This document shows, one piece after another, positions 37,426-45,705 of a stretch of DNA of 64,000 nt. The translations under genes and the position numbers were made by a program. Location of the stretch: NCBI RefSeq assembly GCF_009908265.2, contig NZ_JAAATX020000004.1:186001-250000 (forward strand). Direction: 5' to 3'. The DNA is from Paragemmobacter amnigenus (lineage in GTDB: Bacteria > Pseudomonadota > Alphaproteobacteria > Rhodobacterales > Rhodobacteraceae). Numbering within the stretch: the first letter of the stretch is position 1; each line of letters starts with the position of its first letter. The notes under the pieces were generated by a model. That model saw only the letters and a program-made list of their open reading frames with translations. It was not told the origin of the DNA and made no database searches.

Positions 37426-37953
37426 CAGACACTCCTTACCGAAGATACTGGTCTATTGGCTGACCGATTGGTCGATCATAGGTGATCCAGAACGCCAATC
37501 AACGATTATGCCGCCCGCATTGCCCCCAAGAAGCAAGCACCGCAGGCCAATCACAAGCAAATCAACGCCTTGCCAAAGGACCGCTGGCCAGCCCAACCGC
37601 AAGAGCAATCGGTTTCCCGTATTCCGCCCGCGCAGAACGGGTCTTCCGGCATCGGATCGGGATGCCTTGATTCGTTTCCACGATGGAAGGGGCAGCCAAA
37701 GATCATGGCTATGCCTGGTCCACGGCGCGCATCTGCGGCCACGTCGAACCTCTGCCCGTCCAAGGCACCGCCATGCGGATGAAACGACCCTCCGCAATCG
37801 GCCGGACTTTCCTGCCGCGGCCCTCGGCGCGTGGGGCCGATGCCGATCAAACCTTGCTGCCACCCAAGGGAACATCGGGCGTCAGAACGACAACTCCGCC
37901 AGCCATGCCCCGAAAGGCGGGCCCCGCCCCGCCGGACCGCCAGACCCCGCCGT
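37426..37953. other. 528-nt stretch with no recognisable gene
   Basis: Between the AraC regulator and ialB. Short frames exist on both strands (for example 37551-37850 on the minus strand) but none has a ribosome site plus a recognisable domain. The first ~70 nt next to the regulator are AT-richer and probably hold its promoter. Base composition is less GC-skewed than the flanking genes; it may be decayed sequence. Confidence 0.5.
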
Positions 37954-38478
37954 TTACTTGCAGCGCGCCTCGGCCTCGGTCATCGCGGCGGTGAAACCGC
38001 GCAGGCTGAACGTGTCCTGCGTCTGCGTGCCCTTGCCCGACCGTGCGGTCAGAATGGCCGTCGACCCCTTCTTCATCGCCGCCAGCAGCGCCGCATCCTG
38101 CTCGGGCGAGGCGGGCCATGCCCATTCGCCATCGACAAAGAGTTCGAAACTGGCACCATCCACATTCACGCCCACCGTCGACCCTTCGGCAAAGGGATAA
38201 CCGCCGGTAAAGGAAATCTCGCCCGGCGCGCCGGGGCGGAAGGTCACGAACAGCAGGATATCGCCCCGCCGCACCGAAACCGGCTGTCCGTCGCGCGTGT
38301 TGACCGTCTCTTTCGGCACGGTCACGCCCCAGCATTCCTTGGGGCTCTCCTCCGCAAAGACGTTCCAGTCCGACGTCACCGCGACACGGTTGTCGGATTC
38401 CTGCGCCATCGCCGCAGGGGCGGACAGGCTTGCCGCAAGGAAAGCAGCGCCAAGGACGCGGCCGAACAGGGTGGTCAT
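37954..38478 (-). CDS. Invasion-associated locus B (IalB) family periplasmic protein
   Basis: A 174-residue periplasmic protein of the IalB family (PF06776), common in Rhodobacterales and Rhizobiales; named for a Bartonella invasion factor, but its role in free-living bacteria is unclear. The ATG at 38478 follows GTGGAGG. It starts with a signal peptide (MTTLFGRVLGAAFLAASLSAPAAMAQ). The mature part has WNVFAEESPKECWGVTVP, VRRGDILLFVTFRPG, EISFTGGYPFAEGSTV and AWPASPEQDAALLAAMKKG, with a C-terminal cysteine that may pair with the first. It stands alone, divergent from asparaginase. Confidence 0.88.
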   Translation of the reverse strand: MTTLFGRVLGAAFLAASLSAPAAMAQESDNRVAVTSDWNVFAEESPKECWGVTVPKETVNTRDGQPVSVRRGDILLFVTFRPGAPGEISFTGGYPFAEGSTVGVNVDGASFELFVDGEWAWPASPEQDAALLAAMKKGSTAILTARSGKGTQTQDTFSLRGFTAAMTEAEARCK

Positions 38479-38667
38479 GGGGCGGGCCTCCACTTGCCTC
38501 TGGGTCCGCCCACCGCCCTCCGTCCGCCCGTCTCGGGGCTGTCGGGGGCCTTTTCCTGTGGCGCGGAACTTGCCAACTCGATATGCCCTTCTAACCGTAA
38601 AACACCCATACGTAAAAGCCCCTCGGGCAGAAAATCGCGCATGTGTGAGAGGATGGAGGACCGCCCG

Positions 38668-39675
38668 ATGACCGTCACAGCCGCAACACCCGTCCCGATG
38701 ATCGAACTCTGGCGCGGGGGGCGGCTGGAAAGCACGCATCTCGGCCATGCCGTCATCTGCGACGAAACGGGCCAGATCGTCGAAAGCTGGGGCGATCCCG
38801 CCGCCACCATCTTCCCCCGCTCCTCCTGCAAGATGCTGCAGGCGCTGCCGCTGCTGGAATCCGGCGCCGCCGATGCCCACGGCCTGACCGACCGCCAGAT
38901 CGCCCTTGCCTGCGCCAGCCATCAGGGCGCGGCCATCCATACCGAGGCCGTCACCCGCTGGCTCTCCGACCTGGGCCTCTCCGAGGCCGACCTGCGCTGT
39001 GGCGCGCACGAACCCTATGACACCGCCGAACGCAACCGCCTGATCCGCGCGGATGAAAAACCCTGCCAGTGCCACAACAACTGCTCGGGCAAGCATTCGG
39101 GCTTCCTCACCCTCAACCGCCACATCAAGGGCGGGCCGGAATACGTGGACCCCGACCACCCCGTCCAGCAGGCCGTCAAGGCCGCGTTCGAGGAAACCAC
39201 CGGCGAAACCTCGCCCGGTTATGGCATCGACGGCTGCTCCGCCCCCAACTACGCCACCTCCGTCCACGGCCTTGCCCGCGCCATGGCCCGCTTCGCCGCC
39301 GCCACCGGCAGCGGTGACGCCCGCGACCGCGCCATGCACCGCCTGACCCGCGCCATGGGCCAATATCCGGAAATGGTCGCAGGCGAAGGCCGCGCCTGCA
39401 CCGAACTCATGCGCGCCATGGATGGCCGCGTCGCCATCAAGACAGGGGCCGAGGCAGTCTTCATCGCCATCATCCCCGAACGCCGCATGGGCATCGCGCT
39501 CAAGATCACCGACGGCGGCACGCGCGGGGCCGAAGGCGCCATCGCGGCGCTCCTGGTGAAACTCGGCGTGCTCGACCCCGCCCACCCTGCCACGCTCAAA
39601 CGGCTCGACGCGGTGCAGAAGAACTGGCGCGGGCTGGAAACCGGCATCATCCGCCGCGCCCCCGCCTTCCCCTGA
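38668..39675 (+). CDS. Asparaginase II family L-asparaginase
   Basis: Cytoplasmic L-asparaginase of the rhizobial type (PF06089), unrelated to the E. coli AnsA/AnsB enzymes. The ATG at 38668 has GGAGG nine nt upstream and gives 335 residues. The serine/lysine active-site motifs of this family are present: FPRSSCKMLQALPL and CHNNCSGKHSGFL. Also typical are LACASHQGAAIHTEAV, GIDGCSAPNYATSVHGLA and the late IKTGAEAVFIAI. A GC-rich hairpin follows the stop at 39689. No asparagine transporter is adjacent. Confidence 0.92.
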   Translation: MTVTAATPVPMIELWRGGRLESTHLGHAVICDETGQIVESWGDPAATIFPRSSCKMLQALPLLESGAADAHGLTDRQIALACASHQGAAIHTEAVTRWLSDLGLSEADLRCGAHEPYDTAERNRLIRADEKPCQCHNNCSGKHSGFLTLNRHIKGGPEYVDPDHPVQQAVKAAFEETTGETSPGYGIDGCSAPNYATSVHGLARAMARFAAATGSGDARDRAMHRLTRAMGQYPEMVAGEGRACTELMRAMDGRVAIKTGAEAVFIAIIPERRMGIALKITDGGTRGAEGAIAALLVKLGVLDPAHPATLKRLDAVQKNWRGLETGIIRRAPAFP

Positions 39676-39688
39676 CCCTGGAATCGAA

Positions 39689-39716
39689 AGGCCCCCGTCG
39701 CGCTTGACGGGGGCCT
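39689..39716. terminator. Hairpin after the asparaginase gene
   Basis: AGGCCCCCGTC/GACGGGGGCCT perfect 11-bp stem with a 6-nt loop, 13 nt after the stop. It lacks a U-tract on the plus strand, so termination strength is uncertain. Confidence 0.65.
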
Positions 39717-39903
39717 CCGACTTGGGACAGACCGGCCGGAACCGACGCTTGGTGGGGGCTGTCATAACGGCCCCGGCCCGTTGTCTGGCCTTCCTTGTCG
39801 CCCCCGATCGGGGCGGAATTGCGATCAGATCGCGGAATTACAGGGGTATCATCACGGCATCGCCAAGGCTTGATTTGCCGGTCCAAGGGCGTAAGCTTGC
39901 CGA

Positions 39904-40251
39904 ATGACGGTCCAGCCACCGACCCCTTTCCCGATCCACAACACCCTGCAAGAACAGGTCAGCTTCGACCGGAAAGAGCTTTCCGTCATCCTCGCCCTCT
40001 ATGGCCGCATGGTCGCCGCCGGCGAATGGCGCGACTACGGCATCGCCGCCCTGCGCGACATGGCGGTCTTTTCCGTCTTCCGCCGCACCGCCGAACACCC
40101 GCTCTACCGCATCGAGAAACGCCCCAAACTTCGCACGCGGCAGGGCATGTATTCCGTCACCGGCATGGACGGACAGGTGCTCCGCCGCGGCCACGACCTC
40201 GCCGCCGTCATCAAGGTGCTCGAGAAAAAGCTGATCCGCCCCATCGACTAG
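39904..40251 (+). CDS. DUF2794 family protein
   Basis: A 115-residue protein of unknown function, widespread in Alphaproteobacteria. It shows the family core FDRKELSVILALYGRMVAAG followed by EWRDYGIAALRDMAVFSVFRR and PLYRIEKRPKLRTRQGMYSV. It is cytoplasmic, with no membrane segment. Start ATG at 39904 with only a weak AAGGGCG ribosome site. The 228 nt upstream hold only the asparaginase hairpin and a small palindrome (GCGATC-A-GATCGC at 39821) that could be an operator. The convergent small-peptide gene ends 14 nt after its stop. Confidence 0.85.
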   Translation: MTVQPPTPFPIHNTLQEQVSFDRKELSVILALYGRMVAAGEWRDYGIAALRDMAVFSVFRRTAEHPLYRIEKRPKLRTRQGMYSVTGMDGQVLRRGHDLAAVIKVLEKKLIRPID

Positions 40252-40265
40252 GGCAACGCCCAGCC

Positions 40266-40430
40266 TCAGCGCCCGCCCTTGCTGCCCAGCGTCACGGCAC
40301 CATCCGCCTCTGCCCCGCCCTCGGGCCATGTCAGCACCGGCAGGTCGAACCCCCAGCTCCCCGCCATCACCGGACCAGACAGCGCAGGCAAGAGCGACAG
40401 GACAAAAGCAAGCGGAACAAGACGTTTCAT
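40266..40430 (-). CDS. Small exported peptide (54 aa)
   Basis: A 54-residue protein with a strong ribosome site (GAAGGAGAAG) and a clear signal peptide (MKRLVPLAFVLSLLPALSGPVMAG), leaving a mature part of about 30 residues (WGFDLPVLTWPEGG...). I do not recognise the family. The gene is divergent from mbfA, and one of the two TGAACCG-type palindromes sits just behind its ribosome site (40450-40465), so it is likely controlled by the regulator that binds there. Confidence 0.65.
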   Translation of the reverse strand: MKRLVPLAFVLSLLPALSGPVMAGSWGFDLPVLTWPEGGAEADGAVTLGSKGGR

Positions 40431-40449
40431 CGGGGCTTCTCCTTCAAAC

Positions 40450-40465
40450 TGAACCGATTGGTTCA
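40450..40465. promoter_or_regulatory. TetR-type operator candidate 1
   Basis: TGAACCGATTGGTTCA, a near-perfect 16-nt palindrome in the divergent region, immediately upstream of the ribosome site of the 54-aa peptide gene. The same motif with flanking AAAC recurs at 40506. Confidence 0.6.
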
Positions 40466-40505
40466 CTTCATATGCGCGCTCCGCCCCGCCCTTTCAAGAT
40501 CAAAC

Positions 40506-40521
40506 TGAACCGTTCGGTTCA
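40506..40521. promoter_or_regulatory. TetR-type operator candidate 2
   Basis: TGAACCGTTCGGTTCA, a 16-nt palindrome 41 nt after the first; together they lie between the peptide gene and mbfA. The AACCG-N2-CGGTT pattern is typical of TetR/AcrR-family operators. No regulator gene is adjacent. Confidence 0.65.
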
Positions 40522-40557
40522 AATTATCCCGCTTGCACCCGCACCCGACCCCGCTAT

Positions 40558-40574
40558 CTTAGAATCATTCCAAA
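40558..40574 (+). promoter_or_regulatory. Irr iron-control element (ICE) candidate before mbfA
   Basis: CTTAGAATCATTCCAAA, one or two changes from the ICE consensus TTTAGAA-N3-TTCTAAA. It is 13 nt upstream of the mbfA ATG, a position suited to repression. In Bradyrhizobium and Agrobacterium mbfA is an Irr target. Confidence 0.6.
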
Positions 40575-40587
40575 CTGGACACCCGCC

Positions 40588-41565
40588 ATGATCCCCGGCC
40601 TTTCCAACCGACGCCGCTTTTCCGACCTGACGGAACAGGAAATCCTTGCCCTCGCCATCTCGTCCGAGGAAGACGATGCCCGCATTTACCGCAGTTATGC
40701 CGAACGGCTCCGCGCCGAATTCCCCGCCTCTGCCGCCATCTTCGACGGCATGGCAGAAGAAGAGGATCAGCACCGCCAGCGCCTGATCGACCTGCACCGC
40801 ACCCGCTTTGGCGACGTCATCCCCCTGATCCGCCGCGAACATGTCGCGGGCCATTACGCCCGCAAACCCGTCTGGCTGACGGCCAACCTCCCCCTCGACA
40901 CCATCCGCGGCGAGGCGGCGGCGATGGAACAGGAAGCCCACCGCTTCTACACCCGCGCCGCCCAGTCCACGACCGACGCCGCCACCCGCAAACTGCTGGG
41001 CGACCTCGCCGCGGCCGAGGCGGGCCATGAACGCCGCGCGGGCGAACTGACCGACACCCACCTCACCGAAGACGCGCGCAGCGACGAGGACCGCTCCGCC
41101 CGCCGCCAGTTCATCCTGACATGGGTCCAGCCTGGCCTTGCGGGGTTGATGGATGGCTCCGTCTCCACCCTCGCGCCCATCTTCGCCACCGCCTTTGCCA
41201 CGCAGGACACATGGACCACCTTCCTCGTCGGCACCGCCGCATCCGTCGGCGCAGGCATCAGCATGGGCTTCACCGAGGCCGCGCATGACGATGGCGTGCT
41301 GTCCGGTCGCGGCTCCCCTTGGAAACGCGGCCTCGCCTCTGGCGTGATGACCACGCTCGGCGGCATGGGCCACGCGCTGCCCTACCTCATCCCCGATTTC
41401 TGGACCGCCACCACCATCGCCGTGGTCGTCGTCTTCATCGAACTCTGGGCCATCGCATGGATCCAGAACCGCTTCATGGAAACCCCCTTCCTCCGCGCGG
41501 CCTTGCAGGTCGTGCTCGGCGGTGCTCTGGTCTTTGCCGCAGGGGCATTGATCGGAGGGGGCTGA
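40588..41565 (+). CDS. mbfA: Membrane-bound ferritin-like iron exporter MbfA
   Basis: Inner-membrane protein that exports ferrous iron and protects against iron and peroxide stress. It has 325 residues. The N-terminal ferritin-like domain (~1-165) has the expected acid/His ligands: LAISSEEDDARIYRSYAE, MAEEEDQHRQRL, AMEQEAHRFY, AAAEAGHERRAGEL. The C-terminal half (~170-325) is a VIT1/CCC1-type transporter with about five hydrophobic segments (GLMDGSVSTLAPIF, SVGAGISMGFTEAAHDDG). The nitroreductase gene starts 1 nt after its stop. An ICE-like site and two TetR-like palindromes lie upstream, pointing to control by Irr and by another repressor. Confidence 0.93.
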   Translation: MIPGLSNRRRFSDLTEQEILALAISSEEDDARIYRSYAERLRAEFPASAAIFDGMAEEEDQHRQRLIDLHRTRFGDVIPLIRREHVAGHYARKPVWLTANLPLDTIRGEAAAMEQEAHRFYTRAAQSTTDAATRKLLGDLAAAEAGHERRAGELTDTHLTEDARSDEDRSARRQFILTWVQPGLAGLMDGSVSTLAPIFATAFATQDTWTTFLVGTAASVGAGISMGFTEAAHDDGVLSGRGSPWKRGLASGVMTTLGGMGHALPYLIPDFWTATTIAVVVVFIELWAIAWIQNRFMETPFLRAALQVVLGGALVFAAGALIGGG

Positions 41566-41566
41566 C

Positions 41567-42260
<694 letters not shown>

Positions 42261-42271
<11 letters not shown>

Positions 42272-42375
42272 CGCACAAACCGCGCCGGAATTTGACGCAA
42301 ATTCCGGCCCCCGCCCGACCGCGTCACCGCGATTTTTGCATCAAAAATCGCCGCGAAATCTGCGCCAGATTTCGC
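42261..42375. repeat. Hairpin cluster A3 (four perfect 10-bp/3-nt hairpins)
   Basis: Four palindromes with exactly 10-bp perfect stems and 3-nt loops: GCGGTTTGTG-ACG (42261-42283), CCGGAATTTG-ACG (42285-42307), GCGATTTTTG-CAT (42329-42351) and GCGAAATCTG-CGC (42353-42375). Stem sequences all differ; the geometry is constant. The first overlaps the nitroreductase stop codon. Confidence 0.95.
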
Positions 42376-42432
42376 CCCCGCCTCGCACCAGCGCACCGTT
42401 AACCACATATCATGCGCCCATGTGCGGAAATC

Positions 42433-42483
42433 GCGTATGTACAGTTGTCTGCACAGCCTGCGGCACAACCGCCTGCACGGCCC
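42433..42483. repeat. Repeat E, copy 1 (GCGTATGTACAG type)
   Basis: GCGTATGTACAG followed by degenerate CTGCacA/CTGCGGCACAACCG units. A second copy is at 58072. Both lie in gaps beside minus-strand genes. Confidence 0.8.
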
Positions 42484-42490
42484 CGAACCG

Positions 42491-43135
42491 CTAAACCCCC
42501 AACAGCGCAGGCAATTCCGCCATGTCGTTAAACAAAATCGCCCCCTCGGCCAGCAATCCGTCATGCACACCCCTCGGCGCATAGCCGAAACACCGCATCC
42601 CCGCCGCCCGCGCCGCCCGCGCCCCCGCCGCGCTGTCCTCGACCACCACGCAAGCGCTTGGTTCCACCCCCAACCGCCCCGCCGCATGCAGGTAAAGATC
42701 CGGCGCAGGCTTGGGCCGCCCCAGCGCCTGCCCGGAATAAAGATGCCCGCGGAACCGGTCGATCAACCCGTGCTGGCCCAGCGTGATCTGCATCTTCTCG
42801 GGCGTGCCATTGGACCCCATCGCATAGGGAATCCCTGCCGAATCAAGGGCATCCAGCACCCCCACGATCCCCTTCACCAAAGGCACCGACGCCCGCAGCA
42901 TCGCATACATCCGCGCGTAGAAATCGCTCACCCAATCCTCGGGCAACCGCGCCCCATTGGCCCGCGCCTTCTCGGCCACCGTCTCGACCGTCCCGCCGAT
43001 ATAGCCCGCCTCCAGCTCCTCCAGCGTCAGGCGCAGCCCGTATCGCTCCAGATCGTCCCGCACCATGACCAGCGTCGGATGCTCGCTGTCCACGACCACC
43101 CCGTCACAGTCGAAGATCACCGCAGCGGGCCTCAT
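42491..43135 (-). CDS. HAD-superfamily phosphatase (subfamily IA)
   Basis: A 214-residue Mg-dependent hydrolase of the phosphoglycolate phosphatase/beta-phosphoglucomutase group. Motif I is FDCDGVVVDSE with the nucleophile and acid aspartates; motif II GSNGTPEKM; motif III lysine in GRPKPAPDLYL; motif IV VVVEDSAAGARAA. A cap domain lies between residues ~15 and 80. Substrate is not determinable from sequence. Its start overlaps the rsmD stop by 4 nt (ATGA), so it is the last gene of a three-gene overlapping operon. Confidence 0.9.
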   Translation of the reverse strand: MRPAAVIFDCDGVVVDSEHPTLVMVRDDLERYGLRLTLEELEAGYIGGTVETVAEKARANGARLPEDWVSDFYARMYAMLRASVPLVKGIVGVLDALDSAGIPYAMGSNGTPEKMQITLGQHGLIDRFRGHLYSGQALGRPKPAPDLYLHAAGRLGVEPSACVVVEDSAAGARAARAAGMRCFGYAPRGVHDGLLAEGAILFNDMAELPALLGV

Positions 43136-43695
43136 TCCCCCGCCCTCAGGATGGTTACGACCGTATCGCCATAGCTGCGTTGGTCAAGCATATCAAAGCC
43201 TTGCGGAGCCACGGGCGGCACCCCTTCCTCCCACACCACCAGCGCGGACGGCGCGATCCACCCACCCTCGACACAGGAGGCCAGCGCCTTCTCCCCCAGC
43301 CCCATCCGGTACGGAGGGTCCAGAAACACCAGCGAATACCCCGCCCCGCGGTTCGGCCCCATCCGCATCGCATCCCGCCGCCAGACGTCCGTCACCCCCA
43401 TCGTCCGCGTCAACTCGATATTCCGGCGCAGCAGCGCCCGCGCCGCCGCCCCGTCATCGACGAAGGCCACCCGCGACGCCCCCCGCGATACCGCCTCCAG
43501 CCCCAGCGCGCCGGTCCCCGCGAAGAGGTCCAGCACCCGCGCCCCCGTGATCGGGTCGCCATAACCGCCATTTATCAACAGGTTGAAGATCGACTCCCGC
43601 ACGCGGTCCGACGTGGGCCGCAGATGCGCCTTGGCATCCCCCTCGCCCACGGGGGCAAGGTGCAACCCGCGGAACTGGCCGCCGATGATCCTCAT
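43132..43695 (-). CDS. rsmD: 16S rRNA (guanine-966-N2)-methyltransferase RsmD
   Basis: Methylates N2 of G966 in 16S rRNA. The 187-residue protein has the family start MRIIGGQFRGLHL, the RPTSDRVRESIFNLL motif, the SAM-binding VLDLFAGTGALGLEAVSRG and the catalytic NPPY-type motif as FLDPPYRMG. Its ATG overlaps the upstream oxidoreductase stop by 4 nt and its stop overlaps the HAD gene start by 4 nt, so the three genes are translationally coupled. Confidence 0.95.
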   Translation of the reverse strand: MRIIGGQFRGLHLAPVGEGDAKAHLRPTSDRVRESIFNLLINGGYGDPITGARVLDLFAGTGALGLEAVSRGASRVAFVDDGAAARALLRRNIELTRTMGVTDVWRRDAMRMGPNRGAGYSLVFLDPPYRMGLGEKALASCVEGGWIAPSALVVWEEGVPPVAPQGFDMLDQRSYGDTVVTILRAGE

Positions 43696-44900
43696 GCCTT
43701 CAGCAGCCCCTTCAACTCCACCGCCTGATCCGCCACAATCTCTGGCGCGGGCGATTTCCCCATCTCGATCAACCGCTTGCCCACCATATAGGCGCGGCTG
43801 TCATTCATCGCATCCACGGCCAGCAACGTGGCCCCGCGATAATACCAGAACGACACCGCCCCCCCGTCACCGGCCCGCGTGACGATCCGGTCATAGCCCG
43901 AATTCAGCCCCGCAATCTGCAGCTTGCAATCGTACTGGTCCGACCAGAACCACGGCTTGGCCTCATAAGCCTTTGCTGCGCCACAGATATTCTCGGCCAC
44001 CGCCTCGGCCATGTCGATGGCGTTGCCCACCGATTCCAGCCGCAGCCGCCCCCCCTTCCACGGAAAGGACGCGCAATCCCCCGCCGCCCAGACATGCGGG
44101 GCCGAGGTGCGGCCCTGATCGTCACAGGCAATCCCGTTGTCCAAGGCAATCCCCGCCGCCTCTGCCAACCCCGTCGCAGGCACGATCCCCACCCCCGCGA
44201 TCACGAAATCCGCCGCCAGCTCGCGCCCGTCCGCCAGACGCACGCCCGTAACCCGCCCCTCGCCCAAAAGCCGATCAAGCCCCGTAGACTCAAGGATTTT
44301 CACCCCCCGCGCCCCATGCAGCGCGCGGAAATAATCCGACGTCTCGGGCGCCGCCACCCGTTGCAGGATGCGCGGCGCCATCTCCAGCACCGTCACATCC
44401 AGCCCCAGCTTGGCCCCCACCGCCGCCGCCTCCAGCCCGATATAGCCGCCCCCCACGATCACCAGCCGCCGCCCCGCGACGAACTCGCCCCGCATGGCAT
44501 CCACATCGGCCAGCGTCCGTACGGTGAAGACGCCCGCCAGATCGCCCCCCACCGCCGCAGGCAGCCGCCGCGGCACCGACCCCGTGGTCAGCACCAGCTC
44601 GTCATAGGCCACCGCCTCGCCGCCCACCGTAACCACCCGCGCGGCGGTGTCGATCCGCTCGACCTTGGCCCCCAGATGCAGCGCAATCCCCTGATCCGCA
44701 TAGAATTCCGCCGACCGCAGCCACAGCCGCTCTTCCTCCATCTCGCCCAGAAGATAGGCCTTGGACAGCGGCGGGCGCTGATAGGGCGGCGCGGGTTCCT
44801 CGCCTATGAGGGTCACGGCCCCGTCGAACCCCAGCGCACGCAGCTTTGCCGCACAGGCCGCCCCCGCCTGCCCCGCCCCCACGATCACCACATGCGCCAT
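43692..44900 (-). CDS. FAD-dependent ferredoxin/rhodocoxin-type reductase
   Basis: A 402-residue NAD(P)H-dependent flavoprotein that reduces ferredoxin-like partners. The ATG at 44900 gives MAHVVIVGAGQAGAACAAKL, with the FAD GxGxxG motif. The second Rossmann motif is LVIVGGGYIGLEAAAVG and the FAD-closing sequence ATGLAEAAGIALDNG followed by AAGDCASF. The C-terminal Reductase_C domain (~320-400) includes PWFWSDQYDCKLQIAG. No ferredoxin gene is adjacent. The stop overlaps rsmD by 4 nt. It is divergent from a peroxiredoxin (87-nt gap), which could mean a shared oxidative-stress promoter region. Confidence 0.92.
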   Translation of the reverse strand: MAHVVIVGAGQAGAACAAKLRALGFDGAVTLIGEEPAPPYQRPPLSKAYLLGEMEEERLWLRSAEFYADQGIALHLGAKVERIDTAARVVTVGGEAVAYDELVLTTGSVPRRLPAAVGGDLAGVFTVRTLADVDAMRGEFVAGRRLVIVGGGYIGLEAAAVGAKLGLDVTVLEMAPRILQRVAAPETSDYFRALHGARGVKILESTGLDRLLGEGRVTGVRLADGRELAADFVIAGVGIVPATGLAEAAGIALDNGIACDDQGRTSAPHVWAAGDCASFPWKGGRLRLESVGNAIDMAEAVAENICGAAKAYEAKPWFWSDQYDCKLQIAGLNSGYDRIVTRAGDGGAVSFWYYRGATLLAVDAMNDSRAYMVGKRLIEMGKSPAPEIVADQAVELKGLLKA

Positions 44901-44987
44901 GCGTTCCCCCGTTTCCACTCTGGCCGAATTCAGGGCCGGACCCTATATCCCCCCCTTAGAGGAACGCAACTTGATGAGGGACGAAGA

Positions 44988-45476
44988 ATGACGATTTCCG
45001 TAGGCCAGCCGTTGCCCGATGCCAAACTGATCCGCATGGGCGAAAACGGAGCCGAGGCCGTGTCGGTTCAGGAACGCGCCAAGGGCCGCAAGGTGGTGAT
45101 CTTCGCCGTTCCGGGTGCCTTCACCCCCACCTGCCATTCCGCCCATGTGCCCAGCTTCATCCGCACCAAGGACGGCTTCGCCGCCAAGGGCGTGGACGAG
45201 ATCATCTGCGTCTCGGTCAACGACCCCTTCGTGATGAAGGCATGGGCCGAGGCGACGGGTGCCGCCAATGCCGGCATCACCATGCTGGCCGACGCGGATT
45301 CCAGCTTCACCAAGGCAATGGGCCTTGCCTTCGACGCGCCCCCCGTGGGCCTGCTGGCGCGGTCCAAGCGCTATGCGCTCTATGCCGAGGATGGCGTGGT
45401 CAAGGCGCTGCACATGGAAGAAAGCCCCGGCACCTGCGAAATCTCGGGCGGCGAGGCGCTGCTCAAGGCGATCTGA
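44988..45476 (+). CDS. Peroxiredoxin (Prx5/AhpE-like, type II)
   Basis: A 162-residue thiol peroxidase that reduces hydrogen peroxide and alkyl peroxides. The peroxidatic cysteine is C49 in VPGAFTPTCHSAHVPSF, the type II signature. A second cysteine, C150 in PGTCEISGG, is a possible resolving residue. Also present are GVDEIICVSVNDPFVMKAW and the late YALYAEDGVVKALHMEE. The start at 44988 follows GAGGGACGAAGA. Repeat C copies follow immediately after the stop. It is divergent from the ferredoxin reductase gene. Confidence 0.92.
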   Translation: MTISVGQPLPDAKLIRMGENGAEAVSVQERAKGRKVVIFAVPGAFTPTCHSAHVPSFIRTKDGFAAKGVDEIICVSVNDPFVMKAWAEATGAANAGITMLADADSSFTKAMGLAFDAPPVGLLARSKRYALYAEDGVVKALHMEESPGTCEISGGEALLKAI

Positions 45477-45482
45477 GGTGGC

Positions 45483-45539
45483 GGCGGGGTGAACCCCGCC
45501 CTACCCGTCCGGTACCGGTAGGGCGGGGTTCACCCCGCC
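45483..45539. repeat. Repeat C, inverted pair
   Basis: GGCGGGG-TGAA-CCCCGCC plus CTAC (45483-45504) facing GTAG plus GGCGGGGTTCACCCCGCC (45518-45539), 6 nt after the peroxiredoxin stop. The 13-nt spacer contains CGGTACCG. Confidence 0.9.
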
Positions 45540-45670
45540 TTCCCCCCGAATTCGGACACCACGGCAAGAGCGCAAAGGCCCGCAGGACCGGCACGCAGGT
45601 CCCGCCCCTCCGGCCACTTCCCCCCCTTCCCGCCCCCGTCACCCGGGTTGATCCGCCCCCGAAACGCCCC

Positions 45671-45692
45671 GTAGGGCGGGGTTCACCCCGCC
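45671..45692. repeat. Repeat C, copy
   Basis: GTAG followed by GGCGGGGTTCACCCCGCC, 14 nt before the imuB stop codon on the opposite strand. Confidence 0.9.
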
Positions 45693-45705
45693 ACAGGCGC
45701 CCCCC

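Noticed and set aside
37551-37850. 99-residue minus-strand frame between the AraC regulator and ialB
   Set aside because: No ribosome site or recognisable domain; treated as unassigned sequence.
45483-45692. CRISPR-like repeated GGCGGGG elements
   Set aside because: The elements are few, in both orientations and irregularly spaced, with no cas genes.
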